The translations under genes and the position numbers were made by a program. A stretch of DNA of 64,000 nt from Dehalogenimonas etheniformans. Lineage in GTDB: Bacteria; Chloroflexota; Dehalococcoidia; Dehalococcoidales; Dehalococcoidaceae. The DNA lies in assembly GCF_014672715.2 (NCBI RefSeq), contig NZ_CP058566.2, positions 1,860,001 to 1,924,000 on the forward strand, given 5' to 3'. Shown here one piece after another: positions 25,666-33,181 of the stretch. The first letter of the stretch is position 1. Each line of letters begins with the position of its first letter. The notes beneath the pieces were generated by a model. That model was not told the DNA's origin, searched no databases, and saw only the letters and a list, made by a program, of their open reading frames with translations.

Positions 25666-26157
25666 ATGCCGTCAATGGATGTGGTCAGCGCCGTCGACCT
25701 GCAGGCGTTGGATAACGCTATCAACAATGTCAAACGAGATATTACCAGCCGATACGATTTTCGCAATATCAAATCCGAGATAAGTCTTAACCGCAAGGAA
25801 AAGACGATTCATCTCCAAAGCGGAGATGACGTAAAAGTTAAAGCAATGACCGAAATGCTGATCGGTCACGTGGTGAGGTTCGGCCTGGATCCCAAGTGCC
25901 TCGATTTCGGGAAGATGGAAGCCACCGCTCAAGGCGGCGCCGAAATGGATGTGAAAATCAAAGAGGGGATTCAGAAAGAGACCGCCCAGAAGATGGTGAA
26001 GTTCATCAAGACTTTTAAACTCAAAGTCGAGCCAGCCATTCAGGAAGACCAGTTGAGGATCACCGGCAAGCAGATCGACGACCTGCAGGAAGTGATGCGG
26101 CAGCTTAAAGCCCAGGATTACGACATCCCTCTGCAGTTCGTGAACCTGAAGCGCTAG
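25666..26157 (+). CDS. yajQ: YajQ-family nucleotide-binding protein
   Basis: A 163-residue protein with the full YajQ signature: SMDVVSAVDLQALDNAINN at the start, RYDF, and the repeated beta-alpha-beta units ending in QDYDIPLQFVN. Some YajQ proteins bind cyclic di-GMP and co-regulate transcription; others bind tRNA or rRNA. GAAGGAGG eight bases before ATG gives an excellent ribosome binding site. It leads a plus-strand run with a LysE transporter six bases later and an immunity-like gene. Confidence 0.95.
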   Translation: MPSMDVVSAVDLQALDNAINNVKRDITSRYDFRNIKSEISLNRKEKTIHLQSGDDVKVKAMTEMLIGHVVRFGLDPKCLDFGKMEATAQGGAEMDVKIKEGIQKETAQKMVKFIKTFKLKVEPAIQEDQLRITGKQIDDLQEVMRQLKAQDYDIPLQFVNLKR

Positions 26158-26163
26158 ACAGCA

Positions 26164-26775
26164 ATGCTGGCATTACTAGCCTCGGTCTTCGTCATATCGT
26201 TGTCCGGCGCCCTGATGCCCGGTCCGGTGTTTGCAACCGTTTTGGTTAAAAGCTGCAAGTCGCAGTGGGCAGGCGTCCAGGCTTCGCTTGGGCACGCCGT
26301 TATCGAAGTGCCATTGATCATTCTCATCTACTTCGGCGCCGCCGCATTTTTTGCCCATACCGCAGTCCAGTTTGTTCTGGGCGTGCTCGGCGGCGGCATG
26401 GTGGTGTGGATGGGAATCGGGATGTTCCGCGCCCGGAAGGCTATCGCCACCGGGCAGAAGGATACGGCGTACAGCGCATTTACCGCCGGCATAGTCCTCT
26501 CAGTGGGCAATCCGTTCTTTCTTTTATGGTGGGCGACCGTTGGCGCGCTCTTGGTGTCAAAAGCGGCTGAATTTGGCGCAGGGGGGCTCTGGGGGCTGAT
26601 TCTGACCCATTGGCTGACCGACCTGATATGGATGTCCTTTGTATCGTTTGTGGTGTATAGGACACACCGTCTCTGGGCTCCCGTAGTCCAGGAAGGAGTT
26701 TTCATCCTGTGCTCATTGCTTCTGGTGGGGTTCGGTGGGTGGTTTATCGTGTCAGGTGTTCAATCGGTAATCTGA
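26164..26775 (+). CDS. LysE-family translocator
   Basis: A 203-residue membrane protein with six hydrophobic helices. The family motif LSGALMPGPVFATVL lies in helix 1 and GIVLSVGNPFFLLWWATVG in helix 4. LysE/RhtB proteins export amino acids or small amphiphiles; the substrate is not readable. It begins six bases after yajQ stops and ends one base before the next gene begins, so the three are cotranscribed. Confidence 0.9.
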   Translation: MLALLASVFVISLSGALMPGPVFATVLVKSCKSQWAGVQASLGHAVIEVPLIILIYFGAAAFFAHTAVQFVLGVLGGGMVVWMGIGMFRARKAIATGQKDTAYSAFTAGIVLSVGNPFFLLWWATVGALLVSKAAEFGAGGLWGLILTHWLTDLIWMSFVSFVVYRTHRLWAPVVQEGVFILCSLLLVGFGGWFIVSGVQSVI

Positions 26776-26776
26776 A

Positions 26777-27268
26777 ATGTATAAAAAGTACTCCCGGGAA
26801 GACCAGAAAGCGTTGGCAACCTGGGCTGCGAACTGCGCCGAACGGGTGTTAACGCTATTCGAAAAGACTGTCCCGAGCGACAACAGACCTCGAAAAGCCA
26901 TCGAGCAGTGCCGGGAGTGGGTAGGAACCGGAATTTTCAGCATGGCAGTGATCAGATCAGCATCGCTTTCCGCCCATGCCGCTGCGCGTGAGGCGCCAAT
27001 TGAGGCAGCAAGATACGCCGCCCGCGCCGCCGGACAGGCTGTGGCAACCGCTCATGTTCCCCAGCATGCCTTTGGCGCTGCGTACTACGCTCTCAAGGCG
27101 ATGGCGGCGGCCGATTCGGCTAATGCCAAAGCTAACGTGGCGAGGGAATGGGAATGGGAGGCGGGGCAGGTGCCCGAGAACTTGAGGGATGAGGTGTTAA
27201 AGAGGGTTGTGATCCAGCCCACTAAAAAGGGCATCTCGATTAAGATAGACAAAAGCGGAGATTTTTAG
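26777..27268 (+). CDS. putative immunity protein (Imm5-like, Ala-rich helical)
   Basis: A 163-residue all-helical protein with the motif set of the Imm5-like family: WAANCAERVLTLFEK, PRKAIEQCREWV and an Ala-rich core ending in HAFGAAYYALKA. Members occur both beside polymorphic toxins, as immunity factors, and on their own. No toxin gene is visible here, so the function remains open. It follows the LysE gene by one base and faces a convergent YdeI-like gene five bases away. Confidence 0.8.
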   Translation: MYKKYSREDQKALATWAANCAERVLTLFEKTVPSDNRPRKAIEQCREWVGTGIFSMAVIRSASLSAHAAAREAPIEAARYAARAAGQAVATAHVPQHAFGAAYYALKAMAAADSANAKANVAREWEWEAGQVPENLRDEVLKRVVIQPTKKGISIKIDKSGDF

Positions 27269-27273
27269 ATTCT

Positions 27274-27723
27274 TTAATCGGTGGCTAATTCGCCTATAGT
27301 TTTTTGTATCCGCCGTGACCGGGTCTCCGGTTTTTTGGCTTCTGTGATGTACTCGACGTATTCTTTCCTATGGCTATAGGAAAGCTTATCGAATCGATCG
27401 CGGGAGACGGGGTTCTTGTCCAAGGCTGTCGAGAGGTCAGCCGGAATTACAACAGTTCTTTCCTCGGTGTCTTTTTCCATCATTACATGGATGGAGTCGC
27501 CGGCGTTCTTTCCCAATGATTTGCGCATCTCGGCGTCAATACCGATAACGTGTCCGCCGGTCATTGGTTGAATGGTGCCGCGGTATGGGCGGCCGTCGAA
27601 GGTGCCTTTGACAGCGACGCGGGCTCTGGTACCGAAAACCTCTTCAACATCGAAGGGGACGCAGATATAGGCGGCGCGGGGGGCATCGGGGGGACTCTGG
27701 ATGACGGCTTCGAATTCAGGCAA
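27274..27723 (-). CDS. DUF1905 plus YdeI/OmpD-associated domain protein
   Basis: A 149-residue two-part protein. Residues 1 to about 85 fit DUF1905 (FEAVIQSP..., ICVPFDVEEVFGTR, VAVKGTFDGRPYRGTI), and residues about 90-149 fit the YdeI C-terminal domain with the motif FDKLSYSHRKEYVEYITEAKKPETR. YdeI-like proteins have been linked to bacteriocin or peptide resistance, mostly by genetics. It is convergent with the immunity-like gene, and the GGCT-like gene lies 28 bases upstream on the same strand. Confidence 0.87.
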   Translation of the reverse strand: MPEFEAVIQSPPDAPRAAYICVPFDVEEVFGTRARVAVKGTFDGRPYRGTIQPMTGGHVIGIDAEMRKSLGKNAGDSIHVMMEKDTEERTVVIPADLSTALDKNPVSRDRFDKLSYSHRKEYVEYITEAKKPETRSRRIQKTIGELATD

Positions 27724-27750
27724 GGGATTTCACCCTTTCCAAAAAGAGAG

Positions 27751-28155
27751 TTAGATCAAACCCCAATCATGGTATCCCTGTTGTAAAAGAGCTAAGTACT
27801 CAGGTGCGGGTTTGGATTCCTCGGCGGGGTGGGCTGGAACGTATGTGAAACAAGAGAGCGACTCCCCAGTTTCGGTGTTAACTATTACATTGAGTTTGGT
27901 GTTTTGGGTGGGGAATCCCTCGGCAATGTCCAGTTTCTTCAGAGCTGAATCGGGGACGTCGTAAACACCCCCTTTGACACGTGCGCCGCGGAGGGGTTTC
28001 AGGGCGGCGGTCCCGCCGTGGGAAATCCGCGACCATCCGGTGAATACCAGTTGATAGTTTGAAAGAGTGGCGGAGACTCTGGGCTTGCACTCCGGGCAGC
28101 GCTGGGCCATGTATTTTCTGGACAGGGAGGCGCCATAGGCGAAGTAAAGCGGCAT
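27751..28155 (-). CDS. gamma-glutamylcyclotransferase-like (AIG2/GGCT) protein
   Basis: A 134-residue GGCT-fold protein: MPLYFAYGASLSRKYM carries the YGxx substrate loop (YGASL rather than the usual YGSNL), and the catalytic Glu is likely in DIAEGFP near residue 78. Such enzymes cyclise gamma-glutamyl amines to 5-oxoproline. The cysteine pair CPECKP in an early loop is unusual for the family. It forms a small minus-strand unit with the YdeI-like gene. Confidence 0.85.
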   Translation of the reverse strand: MPLYFAYGASLSRKYMAQRCPECKPRVSATLSNYQLVFTGWSRISHGGTAALKPLRGARVKGGVYDVPDSALKKLDIAEGFPTQNTKLNVIVNTETGESLSCFTYVPAHPAEESKPAPEYLALLQQGYHDWGLI

Positions 28156-28297
28156 ATCGGCATTATAGCACAGGCCGATGCGAGGCTTTAGAGGTTAATT
28201 TCAGGTTGGATTTCGTAACAAAACGTTTGTTTTGGGTTTGACTTTTAGCTAGGGGCGTCTTATATTGGCATCGATTTTTGGGAGGGTGGTTAGCCGT

Positions 28298-29319
28298 ATG
28301 CGGGCTGCCGATGAACCGATTGTAATCGAGAGCCTGGGCCGGCTGAATGAGTACGGCGCGGATGACCTCCTTGTTTGTTGCGCCTCCTTTGAAGAACGGT
28401 GCGTGTCAGCCATCCAACGGATGAGCGCCAATTTCAGAGTAAGATATTCAATCATCTTCGTAATCGAAGAACCGCGTTACCAGGACGCCATAGACTTCAA
28501 CCTCACCAAGATCCAAACCATGCTTTCGCGTAAAACGTCCGAGGGTGTTTTCGTCATTCGTTGCCAGCGCGACGACCCGTGGAAGGCGTAGCCCAGTTAA
28601 AGACGATTTGGAAGCGATGCCGGCCGAAGGATGCCGAAGAACCGTACATCACACTTGATATTTCCGGCTTTTCGAAGGTGTACCTTTTAGGTCTGCTGCA
28701 CTATCTGGTGGCGGAACTCAACATGGGTTTGCCTAGGATCGTCCACACCACCCAGACGTACGCCCCTTCACGGCTGACACAGGGCGTGCATCAGATCACC
28801 ACGGTGGCCAATTTCTTCGGTTCTTTTTCGGTTGAAAAAGAGACGGTGCTCGTCCTCTTCCTGGGTTTCGAGGCCGAACGATCTCTTTCTGTTTGGAAAC
28901 AATTCAATCCCAGCCGCACGATCTGTCTTGTAACCGCTCCCCGCGACGGCAATGAAGAATACCTTCGATATGCCGAAAAGAACAATGATGTCCTTCTCGC
29001 CCAGCCGAACGTGGAAGTCAGGCGGGTGGCGGCGGATTCACCCTATCACATCCGCAACACCCTGGAGTCTATCTGGGAGGAATTCAAGGCTTCGGCTAAC
29101 ATGATCATCGGTCCGTTCGGGACTAAACCCCAAACGGTGGGTATTTTCGTGTTCTGGCTGGAGCATCCGCGGGTTCAGATCGTCTACTCTTTCCCGAGCG
29201 AGTATACCAAGAGCTATTTGAACCGAAAGCCAGGAAAAACTATCGTACTTCCCCTGACCAACGTTAATAGGGGCACCATCGATCCAAAATTCCAATTCTC
29301 CAGAACGGGAGATCTTTGA
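28298..29319 (+). pseudogene. frameshifted gene of unknown function with CARF-like motifs
   Basis: Two adjoining plus-strand frames read as one protein of about 340 residues interrupted once. The first frame (from ATG 28298, possibly TTG 28265) ends at TAG 28591; the second continues in the -1 frame through VEGVAQLKTIW to 29319. Loss of one C in the CCC run at 28576-28578 would explain the break. The first part has DDLLVCCASFEERC, then the second ITLDISGFSKVYLLGLLHYL and IIGPFGTKPQTVGIFVFWLEHP, both resembling the Thr/Lys-rich nucleotide loops of CARF-type Rossmann domains. I cannot assign a family. Whether the shift is real, or a sequencing artefact, is open. Confidence 0.6.
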
Positions 29320-29411
29320 TCCGGTCGAACAGCTTTTAAAGCTGCGGCATTGATTCTGCCGAATTATATTTGAACTAAAATATATTTGTGGCATTTCGGG
29401 GATCTTGTGCC

Positions 29412-29417
29412 TATAAT
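29412..29417 (+). promoter_or_regulatory. putative -10 box of marC
   Basis: TATAAT preceded by TTGTGG at 29386-29391 with a 20-base gap, longer than usual. The gap equals that in repeat copies A and B. Confidence 0.4.
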
Positions 29418-29456
29418 GGCTTCAATATCCCAATTGAAAGGCCGCCCGCAAGCTTG

Positions 29457-30062
29457 ATGTCCAACTTTTGGCAAGATTTCCTGCTGACCTTCGTTCCCCT
29501 GTTCATCGTCATCGACGCTGTCGGCAACCTTCCGTTTGTCATCGCTCTGACCGAGGATTCCACCAAGGAAGAGCGGTGGCGCATCATCAATTTGGCGACT
29601 ATCACGGCCGCCGCGGTCGGCCTGTTCTTTTTATTTCTCGGCAGTTTCATCCTGAAAGCCATGAACATAAGCGGCGGCGCCTTTGCCATCGCCGGCGGCA
29701 TCATCCTGATGGTTTTCGCCATCCGCTATATGACCACCGGACACATGGTGGAAGTCATCAAGGAGGAAATGGTGGCGGTGGTCCCGATAGGCACACCCCT
29801 CACGGTCGGTCCAGCAACGATCACCACCTTGCTGCTGCTTTCAAACCAATACCCAGTTTATATCGTATTCATCGCATTCGCGGTTAACATATTCATTGCA
29901 TGGCTGACCTTTGTCGCCGCCGGATTTTTCATGCGTTTGATGGGCCGGGGCGGCCTGAGGGCCATTTCCAGGGTTTTCAGCCTGCTGCTGGCGGCACTCG
30001 CGGTGAGCATGGTCATTCGCGGGCTGGAACTGATCAACGTCCTGCCCACGGCCCCGGCGTAG
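29457..30062 (+). CDS. MarC-family integral membrane protein
   Basis: A 201-residue protein with six hydrophobic helices and the MarC features FIVIDAVGNLPFVIALT in helix 1 and VVPIGTPLTVGPATITTLL in the re-entrant central region. Function of the family is unknown; the early link to antibiotic resistance was not upheld. The ATG at 29457 is preferred; a frame open upstream begins at a TTG/GTG before the predicted transcript start. A TATAAT at 29412-29417 suggests its own promoter. Confidence 0.9.
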   Translation: MSNFWQDFLLTFVPLFIVIDAVGNLPFVIALTEDSTKEERWRIINLATITAAAVGLFFLFLGSFILKAMNISGGAFAIAGGIILMVFAIRYMTTGHMVEVIKEEMVAVVPIGTPLTVGPATITTLLLLSNQYPVYIVFIAFAVNIFIAWLTFVAAGFFMRLMGRGGLRAISRVFSLLLAALAVSMVIRGLELINVLPTAPA

Positions 30063-30124
30063 CTTTATCAGTTACCCTAAAGTCCCGGCTTTGTTTAGCT
30101 TTAAAAATAATTGGTTCCAAACGC

Positions 30125-30158
30125 TTGACAATCGTGTTAGCTTGGGCTATCGTATAAT
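30125..30158 (+). promoter_or_regulatory. promoter of the DUF5679 gene
   Basis: TTGACA (30125-30130) is followed by TATCGT at 30149-30154 (18 bases) and TATAAT at 30153-30158 (22 bases). Either could serve as the -10 box; a GAAGGAGGG ribosome site follows. Confidence 0.5.
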
Positions 30159-30182
30159 TCAAATTTACGAAGGAGGGTATTT

Positions 30183-30323
30183 ATGGAAGGTTATTGCATG
30201 AAATGCCGGACCAAGAGAGTTATGAAGAACGCCAAGGCTATCACCATGAAGAACGGCCGGCCGGCCACCCAGGGCGTCTGCCCCGTCTGCGGCACCAAGA
30301 TGTTCAAGATCGGCAAAGCCTAA
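30183..30323 (+). CDS. DUF5679-type zinc-ribbon small protein
   Basis: A 46-residue protein with CxxC pairs at residues 5/8 and 33/36 (YCMKCR; VCPVCGTKM), a classic zinc ribbon, and a basic middle (KNAKAITMKNGRPATQG). It matches the pattern of the small DUF5679 family common in Chloroflexota; function unknown, possibly nucleic-acid binding. GAAGGAGG eight bases before ATG, a consensus-like promoter and an immediate strong terminator show that it is a monocistronic and probably well-expressed gene. Confidence 0.88.
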   Translation: MEGYCMKCRTKRVMKNAKAITMKNGRPATQGVCPVCGTKMFKIGKA

Positions 30324-30348
30324 ATTCATCAACACGTTTGATTAAATG

Positions 30349-30381
30349 AGACCGGGCCACAGCGCCCGGTCTTTGTTTTTT
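30349..30381 (+). terminator. rho-independent terminator
   Basis: A 9-bp G+C-rich stem AGACCGGGC/GCCCGGTCT around CACAGC-type loop bases, followed by TTGTTTTTTT. Confidence 0.9.
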
Positions 30382-30406
30382 TCCGAAAATTATTAAACAA
30401 TTAGTC

Positions 30407-30435
30407 TTGACAGCCTATCTGGCCGCTAATATAAT
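30407..30435 (+). promoter_or_regulatory. consensus promoter of the TetR gene
   Basis: TTGACA (30407-30412), exactly 17 bases, TATAAT (30430-30435). The ATG begins eight bases after the -10 box, so the transcript should be leaderless. Confidence 0.8.
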
Positions 30436-30442
30436 CCAACCG

Positions 30443-31069
30443 ATGATTGAACATTCAGTGAAAGCTGAAAAAACGCGCCGGCCTACCTGGCGCGACGAAA
30501 AAGCCGAAGAGCGCCGCCTTCAGCTCATCGATACGGCGCTGGAGGTTTTTGCCCGAAAAGGCTTCGACAAGACCAGCGTGCGGGAACTTGCAGCCGCGGC
30601 CGGGGTGGCCCAAGGGCTCATGTACCACTATTTCAAAAGCAAGGACAAGCTCCTTGAAGCTGTAGTCGAGAGGCACAGTTTCCTGCCGCAACTCAAGAGC
30701 CTGCTGGCAACCCTCCATAACGAGCCGGCGGCCAAGGTATTGAAAGCCGTCGGACGGCAGTTCTACGATCTCCTCGGGCAAAAAGAAAGCCTGATGAACA
30801 TATTTTTCCACGAAACGCAGAGCCATCCCATCGTCCCTCGCATCTGGCGCGGCATCATGAACGAAGGCATCTCGCTGTTTCAGAACTACCTCGATGAACG
30901 GGTCAAGGCCGGAGAACTAAGAACCCACAACACCGACGTGACCGCGCGTACCCTGGCTTACACCATCGTTTTGCTACGCGCCGGCGGCGTCGCCTTCCAC
31001 CAGCGGACCCGCCCTGAAGCCTTCATCGACCAGATGGTGGACAATATTCTCAGTGGCATAGCCGCTTGA
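30443..31069 (+). CDS. TetR-family transcriptional regulator
   Basis: A 208-residue regulator. The TetR helix-turn-helix is complete (LQLIDTALEVFARKGFDKTS, then VRELAAAAGVAQGLMYHYFKSKDKLLEAV), and the C-terminal two-thirds is a helical ligand-binding domain. The ATG at 30443 is chosen because the consensus promoter boxes lie directly upstream; the longer TTG frame would begin within the -35 box. No divergent or adjacent target gene is obvious: tRNA genes follow and a zinc-ribbon gene precedes. The ligand is unknown. Confidence 0.93.
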   Translation: MIEHSVKAEKTRRPTWRDEKAEERRLQLIDTALEVFARKGFDKTSVRELAAAAGVAQGLMYHYFKSKDKLLEAVVERHSFLPQLKSLLATLHNEPAAKVLKAVGRQFYDLLGQKESLMNIFFHETQSHPIVPRIWRGIMNEGISLFQNYLDERVKAGELRTHNTDVTARTLAYTIVLLRAGGVAFHQRTRPEAFIDQMVDNILSGIAA

Positions 31070-31178
31070 CTTACCAAAACTAAACACTTTGGGCAGCTCC
31101 CCGGACCTCGATCGGATTTCCGTTTCAAAGACAGTTTGATAGGTCCCGGCGCCGGCGAACCCAACTGACAATATCCCG

Positions 31179-31208
31179 TTGACAATGCGGAACGGCATAC
31201 GGTATGAT
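31179..31208 (+). promoter_or_regulatory. putative promoter of the tRNA cluster
   Basis: TTGACA near 31179 is followed 18 bases later by TATGAT (31203-31208), 22 bases before tRNA-Trp. Confidence 0.55.
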
Positions 31209-31229
31209 TTTAACCCGCGCCTACTCTGT

Positions 31230-31305
31230 AGGAGTGTAGCTCAGTTGGTAGAGCAGTGGTCTCCAAAACCACTGGCCGAGGGTTCGAATCCTTCCACTCC
31301 TGCCA
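31230..31305 (+). tRNA. tRNA-Trp (anticodon CCA)
   Basis: Acceptor AGGAGTG pairs with CACTCCT; the anticodon arm GTGGT-CTCCAAA-ACCAC gives CCA; the 3' CCA is encoded. First of four tRNAs in a row. Confidence 0.96.
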
Positions 31306-31308
31306 GCG

Positions 31309-31395
31309 GCCGAGATGGTGGAATGGTAGACACGCTAGCTTGAGGGGCTAGTGAGTGATGAGCTCGTGGGAGTTCAAATCTCCCTCTCGGCACCA
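31309..31395 (+). tRNA. tRNA-Leu (anticodon GAG)
   Basis: Class II tRNA. Acceptor GCCGAGA pairs with TCTCGGC; the anticodon arm CTAGC-TTGAGGG-GCTAG gives GAG; long variable arm; CCA encoded. Only three bases separate it from tRNA-Trp. Confidence 0.95.
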
Positions 31396-31428
31396 TTAAA
31401 AACTTATGGTATAATCCCGGTTCATCGG

Positions 31429-31503
31429 GCGGAAGTAATTCAGTGGTAGAATGCCTCCTTGCCAAGGAGGATGTCGCGAGTTCGAGTCTCGTCTTCCGCT
31501 CCA
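31429..31503 (+). tRNA. tRNA-Gly (anticodon GCC)
   Basis: Acceptor GCGGAAG pairs with CTTCCGC; the anticodon arm CCTCC-TTGCCAA-GGAGG gives GCC; CCA encoded. A TATAAT just upstream (near 31410) may add a second promoter. Confidence 0.96.
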
Positions 31504-31547
31504 TTTTTGTTCTCTGGCGGACATACCCCGAGTCCGAGGCGAAAAAC

Positions 31548-31622
31548 GGCGACGTAGCCAAGTGGCAAGGCGGGGGTCTGCAAAACCCCTATTCACCGGT
31601 TCGAATCCGGTCGTCGCCTCCA
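31548..31622 (+). tRNA. tRNA-Cys (anticodon GCA)
   Basis: Acceptor GGCGACG pairs with CGTCGCC; the anticodon arm GGGGT-CTGCAAA-ACCCC gives GCA; CCA encoded. Confidence 0.96.
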
Positions 31623-31646
31623 ATTCTTTCCCCCTTGAACCCCCTC

Positions 31647-32033
31647 CTACACTTTTTTCAGATGAAAACCCCACGTCGCCAGCAGCGCGGTCAGAATGAC
31701 CACACTCCAGAGCATCAGGTCCGAGTTTGAGTTCAGGTTCAGCGGTTCCGCCAAGCCGAGAATAATGATCATTCCCGCCAGCGCCCCAAGCGCCGCCAAC
31801 CATATCGATCCCCGATATTTAAAAGCTTTGCTGAACACCAGCACGCCGAATACCACGCCTAACGCATAGCCGATGATCATGCCCGCGATAGCGCCAACCA
31901 GCCCCCCGAACCCGCCGTAGCTGTTCCAATCAATCAGCTTGGATCCGAGGAGCGCGCCCACGATTGCAAAAACATAACCGCCGAAAGCCGAAGCCAGCGC
32001 CATCCCGATGAAAGATTTTACCGTTCTTTTCAC
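31647..32033 (-). CDS. small integral membrane protein, unknown function
   Basis: A 128-residue protein with four predicted hydrophobic helices, the first three rich in Gly and Ala with GxxxG spacing (GGYVFAIVGALLG; GGLVGAIAGMIIGYALG), which favours tight helix packing. No family is recognised. It is convergent with the tRNA cluster and diverges from the HTH gene, standing alone. Confidence 0.7.
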   Translation of the reverse strand: MKRTVKSFIGMALASAFGGYVFAIVGALLGSKLIDWNSYGGFGGLVGAIAGMIIGYALGVVFGVLVFSKAFKYRGSIWLAALGALAGMIIILGLAEPLNLNSNSDLMLWSVVILTALLATWGFHLKKV

Positions 32034-32124
32034 GTTTTGATCGAGCCCCCTTCTACTTTGGGTAATTGTATCCTAAAAGATGCGGCAGTTAGTAATAATT
32101 CGGTTGATTACGTTTGGAGACCCC

Positions 32125-32153
32125 TTGACACCCCTAGTCACGGACGTTACACT
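32125..32153 (+). promoter_or_regulatory. promoter of the HTH gene
   Basis: TTGACA (32125-32130), 17 bases, TACACT (32148-32153). Transcription should start near 32160, leaving only about four bases before the ATG at 32164. Confidence 0.7.
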
Positions 32154-32163
32154 ATGACCGTTC

Positions 32164-32655
32164 ATGAATACGCAGAATTTCACTATTGCCCAGGCTGCCG
32201 AAAAACTGGGCGTTTCTACGCGCACCATCCGCCGCTACATCAAGGCCGGCAAACTAAGAGCGGACCTGGTTAACGGGCCATTTGGAGAAGAATACCGCAT
32301 TCGCGAATTGCCGGAAGACCTCAAAAAACTCGAGCCCGCCGAACCCTGGACAGCCCTCGAAAAGCGGGATCCTCTGGCCGGGGCATCACAGGACGCGATG
32401 GCTGTTCTACGTGATTTGCAGGAGAAGAACTTGGCCCTGGCTGCTCAACTGGGCGCCGCAACCGAGCGCATCCGCCAGCTCGAGAGCCAGCTTAAAACCA
32501 AAAACATCACCGACGGCAAAGCATCCAGTGTCCCGTGGTGGCAGAAGCTTTTCTCCGGGATACGTGCGCTGTTTTCTAGTAAGTCGGAACAACCTATGAC
32601 CGTTCAATCAACTGAAACGGACGGCGTGTCTAAAACTGTAGAACCCGCCGCTTGA
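32164..32655 (+). CDS. excisionase/MerR-type helix-turn-helix protein
   Basis: A 163-residue protein. Residues 6-55 form an excisionase-like winged helix (FTIAQAAEKLGVSTRTIRRYI, then AGKLRADLV and GEEYRIREL), residues about 80-115 a coiled coil (LRDLQEKNLALAAQLGAATE), and the C terminus is basic with a short hydrophobic stretch (WWQKLFSGIRALF). It should bind DNA; the target is unknown and there is no nearby integrase. Promoter boxes predict an almost leaderless transcript. Confidence 0.82.
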   Translation: MNTQNFTIAQAAEKLGVSTRTIRRYIKAGKLRADLVNGPFGEEYRIRELPEDLKKLEPAEPWTALEKRDPLAGASQDAMAVLRDLQEKNLALAAQLGAATERIRQLESQLKTKNITDGKASSVPWWQKLFSGIRALFSSKSEQPMTVQSTETDGVSKTVEPAA

Positions 32656-32671
32656 AAATGGCATCCCGCAA

Positions 32672-32971
32672 TCACCTCCGGCACGCCGCCCTGGCGCTCC
32701 CACCGAAGGCGATGCTGATTCCGAACAGGAAGCCGAAATCGTACCAGCCGCCATTATTGTGGACTTCGTAGATATTCACGTTGTTGGAAAACAGCGAGAT
32801 TATGAACGTTATGGGGGATATTATTCCCTGCCAGAGCCCTGACCAAAAACCGGCGATATGATCGGCTCCATCAGGCGTGTTCAATGCGGGATTGGCTCCT
32901 GCCGCGCACCCGGCAAGTAGCAAAACCGTTACCAAAGTCGCGGCGGTGAGTAGTAGTCTCATCTTCATCAT
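32672..32971 (-). CDS. small predicted lipoprotein
   Basis: A 99-residue protein with signal peptide and lipobox LLLAGCAAG (Cys at about residue 22). The mature part has a well-conserved pattern seen in a widespread short lipoprotein family: GFWSGLWQGIISPITFIISL, NNGGWYDFGF. The role is unknown. It lies downstream of tRNA-Leu on the same strand, with the HTH gene convergent 16 bases away. Confidence 0.75.
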   Translation of the reverse strand: MMKMRLLLTAATLVTVLLLAGCAAGANPALNTPDGADHIAGFWSGLWQGIISPITFIISLFSNNVNIYEVHNNGGWYDFGFLFGISIAFGGSARAACRR

Positions 32972-33022
32972 TTTCCCTCGCTAATTTCCGCAACGATGCG
33001 ATGAGGTGGCCAATTGAATCAT

Positions 33023-33107
33023 TGGTGCCGGGAGAGGGGATCGAACCCACACGACCGAAGTCGGCGGATTTTAAGTCCGCTGCGTCTGCCAGTTCCGCCA
33101 TCCCGGC
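33023..33107 (-). tRNA. tRNA-Leu (anticodon TAA)
   Basis: Class II tRNA on the minus strand: acceptor GCCGGGA pairs with TCCCGGC, the anticodon arm GCGGA-CTTAAAA-TCCGC gives TAA, and CCA is encoded (plus-strand TGG at 33023-33025). Confidence 0.95.
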
Positions 33108-33181
33108 GCCGGAACAGATTATAGCATAAGGCGTCGGGATTTTGGCGAAACGGAAATCCGGGCGGTTTCGACGTTGAACAG

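Noticed and set aside
28561-29319. The second frame as an independent 252-residue gene
   Set aside because: Its first residues lie inside the upstream frame and no ribosome site is seen; the two frames fit one broken gene better.
32037-32273. Plus-strand frame of 78 residues overlapping the HTH gene
   Set aside because: It has no domain and overlaps the promoter and start of the excisionase-type gene in another frame.
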